From NCBI RefSeq assembly GCF_019041915.1, contig NZ_JAHPYF010000008.1:55505-119504 (forward strand): a DNA stretch of 64,000 nt. The letters run 5' to 3'. Both the position numbers and the translations under genes were made by a program. The notes under the pieces are model-generated. The model had not been told where the DNA came from, searched no databases, and saw only the letters and a program-made list of their open reading frames with translations. Below, one piece after another: positions 25,974 through 35,886 of this stretch. The DNA comes from Collinsella sp. MSK.8.10 (lineage in GTDB: Bacteria > Actinomycetota > Coriobacteriia > Coriobacteriales > Coriobacteriaceae). Every line of letters begins with the position of its first letter. The first letter of the stretch is position 1.

Positions 25974-27710
25974 CTACTCACCTCCCTTCATTTGCGATTC
26001 CGCGATGGCGCGGTACACCTCGCAGGTTTCCATAAGCTCGCCATGCGTGCCCAAGCCCACGACCTCGCCGTCCTTGAGCACAACGATCTGGTCGGCATGC
26101 AAAATAGTCGAGATGCGCTGCGCGATGATGAGCACCGCGGCGTCGCGCGTCTCGTCCTGCAGCGCATGGCGCAGGGCCGCATCGGTCTTAAAGTCCAGGG
26201 CCGAAAAACTATCGTCGAAGATATACAGGTCGGCGCGCTTCATGAGCGCGCGAGCAATGGCCAGGCGCTGGCGCTGGCCGCCCGAAAAGTTCGTACCGCC
26301 CTGGGCAACCGGGGTATCGAGCCCCTGCGGTTGGTCGAGTACAAAGGTGCTCTGGGCAACCTCAAGCGCGTGAAGCATGTCGCCCTCGGTCGCGCCTTCG
26401 TTACCAAAGCGAAGGTTGCTCGCCACCGTGCCCGAGAACAGCCACGCCTTCTGCGGCACATAGGCAATGCGCCCGCGGATTTCATCTTGCGTAAGCTCGC
26501 GCAGGTCCACACCATTCAGGCGAATGGAGCCCTTGGTGGCATCGTGGAAGCGCAGCAGAAGCTTTGCCACCGTCGATTTGCCCGAGCCTGTCGAGCCAAC
26601 GATCGCAGTCGTCTGACCGCGACGGCAGGCAAAGCTCAGGTCGCACAGGGTGTCCTCGTCGGCATCGTCAAAGCGAAACGACATGTGGTCGAACACAGCC
26701 ACCGCATCGGCTTCGTCTTGGGGCTCGCGCGCCCCGTCATCCAGCGTGCGCTCGCCATCGACGATGCTCGGCTCAATCTCCAACACCTGCTGCGCACGGT
26801 TCAGGCACGCGGCAGCACGCGGAAGCGTCAGCACCACCATCTGGGCCATCATCACAAAGAACAGGATCAGAATTGCATACTCCAGCACCGCCGAGATACT
26901 CGCAATCTGCATGGCGTGGGCGCCTACGCGGTTGCCGCCCACCCACAGCACCGCCACCTCGGCGATGTTCATCAAAAAGAAGCTTGAGCTGTCGAGGCCC
27001 ACAAACAGGTGGTTGACTTTGATGGCGTTGGCGGCGTATTCGCTAAACACCTCGTCCAGACGCCGTTCCTCGTGGCGCTCCTTGTTAAACGCACGGATGA
27101 CGCGCACGCCCACAATATTCTCGCGCAGCACCACGTTCATGCGGTCGATAAAGCCCTGTAGGCGCATAAAAATCGGCGCCGCGTTGGCAACCGTAAAGAC
27201 CGCCGCCACCAGCACAATCGCAACGACTACGCCCAGAAGCGTGCCCATGGCGGGATCGATAAACCAGGCGAAGATGATGCCCGCCACAGCCAAAAACGGC
27301 ACGGGCAGCACCAGCTGAATCGTCTGCAGAATCGCCTGCTGAATCACGTTGATGTCGTTGAGCGAGCGCGTGATCATCGATCCGGTGCCAAAGCGCTCAA
27401 AATCGCTGGCCGCGAGCTCGAGCGATTTGTCGTACACGGCATTGCGGATATCGCAAGCCACGTTGGCGGCCAGGCGCGCCGAAAGATAGCAGCCCAGCAC
27501 CGTGCCGCCGCTAGCCATGCTGGTCGCGATAAACATGTATAGGCCGTTGCGTAAAATGTAGTCGATATCGCCCGTGGTAATACCGGTGTTGACCATGTTC
27601 GCCAGCATCGTGGGAACCAGCAGCGTACCGACGTTATCCACCAGCAGCACCAGCAGCGTCACTGCGACAAGCCCTCGATAGGGCTTCAAAAACCTCATTA
27701 ACAGTCGCAC
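25974..27710 (-). CDS. ABC exporter subunit with degenerate Walker B (second heterodimer)
   Basis: 578 residues from GTG 27710 (574 from ATG 27698, whose A is the last base of the MarR stop codon). Six membrane helices, then NBD with Walker A GSTGSGKS at 372-379, signature FSGGQ at 475-479, Walker B LYIFDD ending in Asp500 where Glu is expected, and D-loop SALDFKTD. The same DD and ALDFKTD features occur in the 11863-13728 protein, so the two exporters are paralogous as pairs. Overlap with MarR and coupling with the next gene indicate one operon. Confidence 0.9.
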   Translation of the reverse strand: MRLLMRFLKPYRGLVAVTLLVLLVDNVGTLLVPTMLANMVNTGITTGDIDYILRNGLYMFIATSMASGGTVLGCYLSARLAANVACDIRNAVYDKSLELAASDFERFGTGSMITRSLNDINVIQQAILQTIQLVLPVPFLAVAGIIFAWFIDPAMGTLLGVVVAIVLVAAVFTVANAAPIFMRLQGFIDRMNVVLRENIVGVRVIRAFNKERHEERRLDEVFSEYAANAIKVNHLFVGLDSSSFFLMNIAEVAVLWVGGNRVGAHAMQIASISAVLEYAILILFFVMMAQMVVLTLPRAAACLNRAQQVLEIEPSIVDGERTLDDGAREPQDEADAVAVFDHMSFRFDDADEDTLCDLSFACRRGQTTAIVGSTGSGKSTVAKLLLRFHDATKGSIRLNGVDLRELTQDEIRGRIAYVPQKAWLFSGTVASNLRFGNEGATEGDMLHALEVAQSTFVLDQPQGLDTPVAQGGTNFSGGQRQRLAIARALMKRADLYIFDDSFSALDFKTDAALRHALQDETRDAAVLIIAQRISTILHADQIVVLKDGEVVGLGTHGELMETCEVYRAIAESQMKGGE

Positions 27711-28198
27711 GACTCCCCCTCACCTTGATTCTCGGCTTGGCTCTCGGCAGCGATATGCTGCTTAAAGGCATCGCACTCATCGCCGAGCACCTGAGAGAAT
27801 TTGCCGATCAAGCGCATAATCTCGCGCTGCTCACATGGCTCAAGCGCGCCAAAGGCTCGCTGCTCGGCCTTGAGTGCCGGCAGCGCATAACGCTCGGCAA
27901 ATCGCCTGCCCTCTTCGGTCAGGCTCACAACCTTGTTCTTACGACTGCCTTCGGCAAACTCCAACGTTGCGAAGCCCCGCGCCGTCAAGGTTTTAATTGC
28001 CGATGTGATGGTCTGCTTGCTGTAGAACCATTCGCTTGTCAGACGGCTTACGGCAATACTGCCGCCCGCCGTGCTAGTGTCGACGAGCATCCAATAGGCG
28101 CAGTCCGAAAGGCCGCAGGCGCGCGAGAACTCCGAATAGATATGGTCGAGTCCATTGAGCAACCGATCGAAGTCGACCAGCGTAACCGCACTATTCAT
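27698..28198 (-). CDS. MarR family regulator of the ABC exporter operon
   Basis: 166 residues with a winged helix-turn-helix: SRLTSEWFYSKQTITSAIKT then LTARGFATLEFAEGSRKNKV, ending in the typical LTEEGRRFAE. It probably represses the operon until a ligand binds. ATG has GGTGGGAT upstream. The stop overlaps the next gene as TAATG. A promoter and a pair of direct repeats lie directly upstream (28217-28274). Confidence 0.88.
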   Translation of the reverse strand: MNSAVTLVDFDRLLNGLDHIYSEFSRACGLSDCAYWMLVDTSTAGGSIAVSRLTSEWFYSKQTITSAIKTLTARGFATLEFAEGSRKNKVVSLTEEGRRFAERYALPALKAEQRAFGALEPCEQREIMRLIGKFSQVLGDECDAFKQHIAAESQAENQGEGESCDC

Positions 28199-28216
28199 CT
28201 ATCCCACCATTCAATT

Positions 28217-28274
28217 GTCCGATTTTTGACCAATTATGTGTCTCTAGATTAGTCCGAGTTTTGACTATCGTCAA
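28217..28274 (-). promoter_or_regulatory. MarR-exporter operon promoter with two operator-like direct repeats
   Basis: Minus strand: TTGACG (28269-28274), 17-bp spacer, TAATCT (28246-28251). GTCAAAACTCGGAC (28252-28265) fills the spacer between -35 and -10, and GTCAAAAATCGGAC (28217-28230) lies just downstream of -10. The placement fits autorepression by MarR. Confidence 0.65.
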
Positions 28275-28317
28275 CAGGCTCTCCGCAAATGCGTGCATTT
28301 TTATGGCCTATCGGCAG

Positions 28318-28353
28318 AAAAAGACCGCCGGCGCGGGGGCGGCGCCAGCGGTC
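28318..28353 (-). terminator. Rho-independent terminator of the 28380-28670 gene
   Basis: Minus strand GACCGCTGGCGC pairs with GCGCCGGCGGTC, followed by TTTTT. Confidence 0.88.
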
Positions 28354-28379
28354 ACGTGAAAATCGGGTTTTATTGCCTG

Positions 28380-28670
28380 TTAAGCGGCGACGGCCTCATA
28401 GACCGTAGCGCCCGAGAAGCTGTCATGCAGGCTCTTGCCGGCAATCCACGGCAGCTCGACGACCTCGCAGACCGTGTTGACCAACTCAGAACAGTCAGTA
28501 AAGTGGCCCTTGTCGTTGAGGGCCTCGCAATCCTGAACACGCCAATAGCCATCGGTGTGCGTGATGTAGTACTCGTGATCGTTGATCGACACGAAAGCGC
28601 GCGTCTTGGAACGCAGCAGCTTCAGAAATCCTTCGAAATCGGTCTCGACGACATCTCCAGCCTGGAACAT
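28380..28670 (-). CDS. Small protein of unknown function
   Basis: 96 residues, not recognised. It begins MFQAGDVVETDFEGFLKLLR and contains FVSINDHEYYITHTDGYWRV, suggesting a small mixed beta protein without membrane segments. A strong ribosome site AGGAGG lies 7 nt before ATG 28670 and a good terminator follows, so it is very likely expressed as a single gene. It is divergent from the nitroreductase at 28965. Confidence 0.75.
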   Translation of the reverse strand: MFQAGDVVETDFEGFLKLLRSKTRAFVSINDHEYYITHTDGYWRVQDCEALNDKGHFTDCSELVNTVCEVVELPWIAGKSLHDSFSGATVYEAVAA

Positions 28671-28964
28671 GATGTTACCTCCTGGCCCGGCGCCACCACG
28701 GCGCATTGATAAACGTTGGTACTCCTTTAGTAAAACCTTTATCAGAGGTTATGCGTTCGTCATTTAGGCAAGTGGTAAAAAACCGCAGGGTAGACGGGAT
28801 AAAACGTTTAACCATCCCATTTGTTTGTCACATTCTGAAGGTACTTTTATGCAAACCTACTTTCCCAATTGGAATCTATCCTTTTGGCCGGGCAATTGAC
28901 CGTCTATCGTTTGAGCCCGACGGGTATGAACGGGGCATCTGCAACGCCACCGCAAGGAGACACC
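28671..28964. other. Divergent intergenic region
   Basis: 294 bp between two divergent genes; AT-richer than its surroundings. It presumably holds both promoters, but no clear -35/-10 pair or palindrome stands out. Confidence 0.4.
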
Positions 28965-29486
28965 ATGGAGACTATCGAAGCACTCATTCACCGCCGCAGC
29001 TGCCGCAACTACAGCGATCGTCCCGTCGAGGCCGAAAAGCTTGCACGTATTATCGAAGCCGGCCAATATGCACCGAGCGGCATGGGCCGCCAGCCGGTGA
29101 CGTTTGTCGCCGTCACCGACCCCGCGACCGTCGAGCGTCTCTCGCAGCTCAACGCGCAAGTCATGGGCAGCAACAGCGACCCCTTCTATGGCGCCAAGAC
29201 CGTTGTGGTGGTGCTGGTTGACCGCAGCGTGCCCACACATCTGGAAGACGGCTCGCTCGCCATGGGCAACTTGCTCAACGCCGCCTATGCACTGGGTGTC
29301 GATTCGTGCTGGATTCACCGCGCGCATGAGGTCTTTGACTCGCCCGAGGGCCTGGAGCTGCTGGCCAGCTGGGGCCTGCCCGCCGACGGCAGCCTGCGCG
29401 GCGTCGGTAACTGCATTCTTGGCTACGCCGAGGACACGCTACCCGAGGCAAAGCCGCGCCGCAACAACGTGGTGTACGTGAAATAG
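28965..29486 (+). CDS. Nitroreductase family protein
   Basis: 173 residues, the standard short nitroreductase length. RRSCRNYSDRPVE at residues 9-21 carries the FMN-phosphate contact, SGMGRQP and LGVDSCWIHRAHEVFD are further family motifs, and CILGYAE near the C-terminus completes the flavin site. ATG 28965 has AAGGAG 6 nt upstream. Not linked to the earlier nitroreductase at 524-1372, which is much longer. Followed by a hairpin at 29503-29541. Confidence 0.92.
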   Translation: METIEALIHRRSCRNYSDRPVEAEKLARIIEAGQYAPSGMGRQPVTFVAVTDPATVERLSQLNAQVMGSNSDPFYGAKTVVVVLVDRSVPTHLEDGSLAMGNLLNAAYALGVDSCWIHRAHEVFDSPEGLELLASWGLPADGSLRGVGNCILGYAEDTLPEAKPRRNNVVYVK

Positions 29487-29502
29487 TACAGGAACGTCAG
29501 CA

Positions 29503-29541
29503 GGGGTAGCTAATTTGGGACGGGGCTATTTTAGCTACCCC
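29503..29541. repeat. Short intergenic hairpin with GGGACGGGGCT
   Basis: GGGGTAGCTAA pairs with TTAGCTACCCC around TTTGGGACGGGGCTATT. The left half and loop recur at 16793-16813. It may also end transcription of the nitroreductase gene. Confidence 0.65.
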
Positions 29542-29550
29542 ACTCGCAAC

Positions 29551-30126
29551 TTATATTGACGTCGCCGTTGTCGTCGTTTCGTTCGTCTGGGCCGTTTCGA
29601 CGTCGTCGCCTTGCTTGTCTTCGTCCTTTTGCACATCGGCGATGGTGGAGGCCGCCGCAACGATACCGCGCTGGGGCGCGACGCTCGTCTGGGCCTGAGC
29701 GCCCTCGACAACTTCTGTACCTACATGCGCGAGCTCGGGCGATTTAAACATTGCGTCCAAGTTGGCGCCACCGCCGGCATATCCGAGCGCAGCGAGCGCG
29801 ATGACGATCACTGCAACGGCGGCCACGATCGGCACGTAGCGATGCCAGCCGGCGGGATTGAGCCCGCTGCGGCGAGCCGCCCCGCGGCTGATGTAACCGA
29901 GCGTTCCGTCGTGCTTGAGCTTTGAGCCCACCACGCGTTTGCGGCCCCACAGCGAGGACTCTGCCTGCATTGCCAAGCGGGCGCTTGCCGAAGGATAGCC
30001 GTATTTAGTGCGCTTGAACGAGCCATCAAACCCCGAGGCGTGTTTGCCCCACGTCACCGATGTTGTGCGTCGGTTGACCGGCGCGGCACTCCGCCTTCTG
30101 CGGCTCGGTTTTGAAGTCTCAGCCAT
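29551..30126 (-). CDS. Single-pass membrane protein of unknown function
   Basis: 191 residues. A basic cytoplasmic N-terminus (~1-95, with RRRRSAAPVNRRT) precedes one membrane helix (VPIVAAVAVIVIALAALGYA, ~97-116), then an acidic, Thr-rich, probably disordered outer tail ending TTTTATSI. ATG 30126 follows GAGGGC. No domain recognised. Located between two unrelated genes. Confidence 0.7.
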   Translation of the reverse strand: MAETSKPSRRRRSAAPVNRRTTSVTWGKHASGFDGSFKRTKYGYPSASARLAMQAESSLWGRKRVVGSKLKHDGTLGYISRGAARRSGLNPAGWHRYVPIVAAVAVIVIALAALGYAGGGANLDAMFKSPELAHVGTEVVEGAQAQTSVAPQRGIVAAASTIADVQKDEDKQGDDVETAQTNETTTTATSI

Positions 30127-30210
30127 ATGCCCTCGCACGCCGTAACCAAATCGAAACAATAACGCTTTGGACTGTAGCACACGCGTCGCGTGCGGTCACG
30201 GGCGCCTCGC

Positions 30211-31428
30211 TCAACGGTCATCGTCCTTCAGCAAGCGCCACAGCGTTGTACGGCTTATGCCCAGCACCTCCGCCGCACGGGTTCGGTTGCCGTGGAGATG
30301 GTCTACAACCAGATGCGCGATATCTCGCTCGGTATCGGCCAGCGGTCGCAGGATATACAGGTCACTTTCAAGCGTCGGGGCGCCAAAGGTTGCGGTCTTA
30401 ATCACGTCCTCTTGGGCGAGCACTTCCTCCGCCACAGCGCGGTCCACCGTGCCCGTCCCCACCAATATATACAGACGTTCCGAGACCTCGCGGAGCTGCA
30501 GATAGTTGCGCGGCCAGCGGTAAGCATCGAGCGTCTTCGTCGCCGCGGCAGACAGCGTAGGCGCTGCCGTCCCAAATGCATCAGCGAGATATTCCAAATA
30601 GCGCGCGACCTTCGTCGACGCGGCTCCCTGCTCGGCGATTGCCGGCGCGACGCTCACCGCACAGGCGAAGCGCTCGGTCACAAAGGCGGCTTGATCACTT
30701 TCGCCGCCGCCCGGCATGTCATTCGCCGTCAGCACCACATGGCAGCGCGTCGCCAACGCGGTGTCGGTCATCGTGGAGACCAGCTCGCGGAGGCGCTGGG
30801 GGCCAACCGCGTTCCAGCCCTCAATGCAAAGGGTCAGCCCCATTTGGAACAACGGCGATTCGACGCTTTTGAGTACATGGCGCCAACCGCGCTCGGTGAG
30901 CTCATCGAGCGCAACGGAAACAAAGGGCTGATCGGCAAAAGGACCGTCCAGATAGAGGCGCTTGGCGATCTCGACCTGACCCGCTCCCAGCTCGCCCTCG
31001 AGCATAAGAGGCACACCGCGCGCGTAACTCTCTGCAACCGGCGCAGCCACCGAGGCCGCCCCCTCAACGATGCCGTACGCGCTCGATTCGTAGCGGGCCT
31101 CAACTTCGTCGGCGTTGAGCCACTCGATGCCCGCATGCGCCGCGGCACCGCGCACCTCGCGGACCACGACGACCCAAAGTCCCCCGCCCTCTTTGTCGGT
31201 GGGGCGAACGGTCAGGCTCAGGCGCGCACCCGCACGCCCCATAACCAGACGCGCGCCGTCTCCTATACGGTCGAGGCGCTCAGCTACAAAAGCCGCCACA
31301 TCCCGCTCAAGCGCCGCGTCATTCATGGTCGAGATCGCGACGTCCCCACGCGCATCGATTGCCAATGCCGAGGCCCCGGCAGCAGCCAGGGCCTCGGTCA
31401 AGATGTTCAGCTTGGCATCGCTATCCAT
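30211..31428 (-). CDS. Degenerate NtrC-type regulator with Fis-like DNA-binding domain
   Basis: 405 residues. The centre resembles the AAA+ domain of sigma-54 activators but the Walker A equivalent GELGAGQ (145-151) has Gln for Lys, and no GAFTGA-like loop is visible, so it is unlikely to hydrolyse ATP or to act with sigma-54. The C-terminal AAEVLGISRTTLWRLLKDD (~386-404) is a canonical Fis-type helix-turn-helix. The N-terminal ~110 residues may be a sensory domain. ATG 31428 has AGGGG 7 nt upstream. It may regulate the adjacent YeiH-type gene. Confidence 0.72.
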   Translation of the reverse strand: MDSDAKLNILTEALAAAGASALAIDARGDVAISTMNDAALERDVAAFVAERLDRIGDGARLVMGRAGARLSLTVRPTDKEGGGLWVVVVREVRGAAAHAGIEWLNADEVEARYESSAYGIVEGAASVAAPVAESYARGVPLMLEGELGAGQVEIAKRLYLDGPFADQPFVSVALDELTERGWRHVLKSVESPLFQMGLTLCIEGWNAVGPQRLRELVSTMTDTALATRCHVVLTANDMPGGGESDQAAFVTERFACAVSVAPAIAEQGAASTKVARYLEYLADAFGTAAPTLSAAATKTLDAYRWPRNYLQLREVSERLYILVGTGTVDRAVAEEVLAQEDVIKTATFGAPTLESDLYILRPLADTERDIAHLVVDHLHGNRTRAAEVLGISRTTLWRLLKDDDR

Positions 31429-31694
31429 GATTTGCCCCTGTCCGCGGCGACATGCAGCCGCCGACGGTCGCACGACCGAGTGTTTCAAAATTGAACGATA
31501 TTGCTCACCAAACACTATAGGGCAGAAAGCGCCGTCCTGCGAGTATAGGTGTTGCCCCGCATCGCCATCCTGGCGGGGCGATAAGAGCTCTTCGGGACTT
31601 ATAAACCTGCGGACAAGCCATACCCGCAAGAGCTCCTATCGCTCCACCGTGAGAATGCGCTCACCAGCAACCAGCACGCAAACAAGCTACTTCT

Positions 31695-32729
31695 CTACCA
31701 GATTCCCAGTACGTGTTGCATTCCCAAACTCATGCACGCAATGCCAATCCAGCAGCAAAAGCCCAATGCGATGGGCTTGCCGCCCTTTTTGACCAGCTCG
31801 ACGATATCGGTATTAAAGCCAATAGCCGCCATGGCCATCACAATAAAGAATTTCGACAGCTCCTTGATGGGCGCCGTAAAGGACGCGGGAAGCTGAAGCA
31901 CCGTGGTGATCACGCTCGCCAGCACAAAGAACAGCACGAACATGGGAAACGCGCGTTTAAGCGAGAACGTGCTTTTGGCGTCACCGCCGGCCTTGCGCGC
32001 CAGATGCATCTGCCAGCATGCGAGAACCAACGTGATGGGAATAATGGCCAGCGTCCTGGTGAGCTTGACCACTGTGGCGCTCTCGAGCACATTGGCGCCG
32101 GGGTGCATGCTGTCCCAGGCGCTCGCCGCAGCCGTTACGGACGAGGTGTCGTTGATGGCGGTACCGGCAAACAGGCCAAAGCCCTCGTTGGTCAGCCCGA
32201 GCATGCCGCCGAGCGTCGGAAACACGAGCGCCGCGATAACGTTAAACAGGAAGATGACCGAAATGGCCTGGGCAATCTCGCGATCGTCGGCATCGATGAC
32301 GGGTGCGGTCGCGGCGATGGCGGAACCGCCGCAAATCGACGAACCCACACCCACAAGCGTCGCGATCTTACCTGGCACGTTCATGACGCGGCAGAGCACA
32401 AAGGCGATGACAAGCGAGGTCGAGATTGTCGCCACGATAATCGGCAGCGACTGGGCGCCCTTGGACAGAATCTGGGAGAGGTTCATGCCAAAGCCAAGCA
32501 GGATAACCGCGTACTGCAAGACTTTTTTGGACGTATAGGTAACGCCGGCGGCGAGCTGTTCGCGACGATTCTTGGGAAAGACGAGCGCCAGGACCATGCC
32601 AAAGAGGATGGCAAACACCGGCCCGCCGACCACCTCAACCTGTTTGCCGAGCAACGTCGCGGGAATGGCGATGATCAGGCAGAACAAGACGCCCTTCCAG
32701 CGCTCGCGTACGATATTTGCCAGTTGCAT
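31695..32729 (-). CDS. YeiH/UPF0324 family membrane transporter
   Basis: 344 residues with about ten membrane segments. The family signature VGVGSSICGGSAIAATAPVI is present near residue 126-145, followed by AGTAINDTSSVTAAA. Some members are proposed sulfate or sulfonate exporters; substrate here is unknown. ATG 32729 has AAGGAAT upstream. Divergent from the GntR gene, which is a natural candidate regulator. Confidence 0.9.
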   Translation of the reverse strand: MQLANIVRERWKGVLFCLIIAIPATLLGKQVEVVGGPVFAILFGMVLALVFPKNRREQLAAGVTYTSKKVLQYAVILLGFGMNLSQILSKGAQSLPIIVATISTSLVIAFVLCRVMNVPGKIATLVGVGSSICGGSAIAATAPVIDADDREIAQAISVIFLFNVIAALVFPTLGGMLGLTNEGFGLFAGTAINDTSSVTAAASAWDSMHPGANVLESATVVKLTRTLAIIPITLVLACWQMHLARKAGGDAKSTFSLKRAFPMFVLFFVLASVITTVLQLPASFTAPIKELSKFFIVMAMAAIGFNTDIVELVKKGGKPIALGFCCWIGIACMSLGMQHVLGIW

Positions 32730-32922
32730 ATGGGATTCCTTCTTTCTATTTCACGTTTGCGACGGCTTATGATACGGCAACATTGAGTGCAGCCTTGCGC
32801 AAACACAGACTAAGATGCCGCAATAGTTCTCAGGCAACAGCCGAATTACCCACCGCGGAGAGCTGATTCGCGGCATAATTAACAACTGACATATGAGTTT
32901 GATAGAACAGTTGCGAGGCGCT

Positions 32923-33624
32923 ATGGAAGAATCGATGCACGTCGGCGAGCAGGAAACGAGTCTACAGGACCAGTCCTACCACACCATTCGACGCAAAATC
33001 GTCTACCTGGACTACAAGCCGGGCGAAAAGCTGGGCGTCAAGCAGCTTTGCGATGACCTGGACATGGGTCGCACGCCCGTGCGCGAGGCTTTGGTTCGCT
33101 TGGCGCAGGAAGGCCTGGTGCGCACCGTGCCCCAGAGCGGTACCTACGTCTCACCCATCAACCTCACCCTTGCCGAGAGTGCCTGTTACATCCGCGAGCA
33201 TCTGGAAAAGCAGGTGATCGTGGAATGCTGTGCGCGCGCCACGTCGGCTGGCATCGAGCAGCTCGACCGCGCCATCGCGCTGCAGGAAAAGGCCATGGCC
33301 GAAGAGGATCGCATCGGCTTCTTTTTGAGCGACAACCTCATGCATCACATGATTTTTAGCATCGCATGTCGCAGCACCGTGTGGTCGTGGCTCGAAGAGA
33401 CCAATGCCGACCTGGAGCGCTTCCGCTGGCTGCGCGCCGCCACGCAGGTTCTCGACAATCAGGACATCGTGAACGAGCACAAGCAGATTCGCCGCGCTAT
33501 CGCCGGTCGCGACCCCATCGAAGCGAGCTTTTTGGTCAGCAAGCACCTGCATATGATGTTCCGCAACCAGACCGAGGTTCTGGACCAGTTCCCCGAGTAC
33601 TTCGAGACCAGCAAGCTCCGCTAA
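32923..33624 (+). CDS. GntR/FadR-type transcriptional regulator
   Basis: 233 residues from ATG 32923 (GAGG 4 nt upstream); ATG 32893 gives 243 residues but has no ribosome site. The N-terminal winged helix is clear: YHTIRRKIVYLDYKPGEKLG, DDLDMGRTPVREALVRLAQE, GLVRTVPQSGTYVSP. The C-terminal all-helical FCD domain contains His residues at typical metal positions (NLMHHMIF, NEHKQI, KHLHMMF). Divergent from the YeiH-type transporter; likely binds a carboxylate or sugar acid. Confidence 0.9.
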   Translation: MEESMHVGEQETSLQDQSYHTIRRKIVYLDYKPGEKLGVKQLCDDLDMGRTPVREALVRLAQEGLVRTVPQSGTYVSPINLTLAESACYIREHLEKQVIVECCARATSAGIEQLDRAIALQEKAMAEEDRIGFFLSDNLMHHMIFSIACRSTVWSWLEETNADLERFRWLRAATQVLDNQDIVNEHKQIRRAIAGRDPIEASFLVSKHLHMMFRNQTEVLDQFPEYFETSKLR

Positions 33625-33672
33625 CCTGCCAAAAAGGGACAGGTTCATTTTGGCAGGTTTTATCTGGGCAAA
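33625..33672. repeat. CCTGCCAAAA hairpin repeat, copy 1
   Basis: CCTGCCAAAAAGGGACAGG, TTCA, TTTTGGCAGG forms a stem, followed by TTTTATCTGGGCAAA. It touches the GntR stop codon. Copies occur at 35788, 38993 and 39488, and always keep the TTTTATCTGGGgAAA tail. Confidence 0.8.
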
Positions 33673-33678
33673 TGCAGA

Positions 33679-33716
33679 AAAGGCCCGGCTCCGTCTTGAT
33701 GCGGAGCCGGGCCTTA
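33679..33716 (-). terminator. Rho-independent terminator of glmS
   Basis: Minus strand AAGGCCCGGCTCCG pairs with CGGAGCCGGGCCTT, followed by TTCTGC. Confidence 0.9.
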
Positions 33717-33738
33717 GTCGCTAGAACGGCGGAACCAA

Positions 33739-35586
<1,848 letters not shown>

Positions 35587-35687
35587 AGGATAAATCCCTT
35601 CGTCCGCTTGACTGCAAAACGTCCACGCACAGGGGGCGCTGAGACGCATAACGTTCGAGTATTGTACTCACGGAAACGCAAGCTGAT

Positions 35688-35721
35688 ATACCAGAAGTGG
35701 TATCTCAACTTAGATACCACT
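35688..35721 (-). promoter_or_regulatory. Palindromic operator upstream of glmS
   Basis: AGTGGTATCT-caactt-AGATACCACT (35696-35721) is a perfect 10-bp inverted repeat. A further half ATACCA (35689-35694) pairs with the left arm's TGGTAT. The half-site TGGT...ACCA resembles GntR/HutC (NagR/DasR-like) boxes for amino-sugar control. It sits next to the -35 region of glmS. Confidence 0.55.
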
Positions 35722-35787
35722 CGATGCACACATGCCCAAACCACCACGATGGGGACAGGCGCCTTTGTGGTGGCCTGGGCTCCAGCG

Positions 35788-35837
35788 TTTCCCCAGATAA
35801 AACCTGCCAAAATAAACCTGTCCCTTTTTGGTAGGTT
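35788..35837. repeat. CCTGCCAAAA hairpin repeat, copy 2 (reversed)
   Basis: TTTCCCCAGATAAAA, CCTGCCAAAATAAACCTGTC, CCTTTTTGGTAGG: the reverse orientation of the other copies, with the tail on the left. It lies 8 bp upstream of the TACAAT -10 box of the LacI-family gene. Confidence 0.8.
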
Positions 35838-35862
35838 TGGGATGCTACAATCTGCCTTGTAC

Positions 35863-35876
35863 TTGAAACGCATCAA
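35863..35876 (+). promoter_or_regulatory. LacI-type operator before the regulator gene
   Basis: TTGA-aa-CG-ca-TCAA, a 14-bp palindrome with the central CG usual for LacI-family sites. It lies 10 bp before the LacI-family start codon, downstream of TACAAT, as expected for autoregulation. Confidence 0.55.
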
Positions 35877-35886
35877 AGGGGCCGCT

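Noticed and set aside
35587..35670. glmS ribozyme
   Set aside because: The leader is too short and has no ribozyme core; control by the palindrome upstream is more likely.
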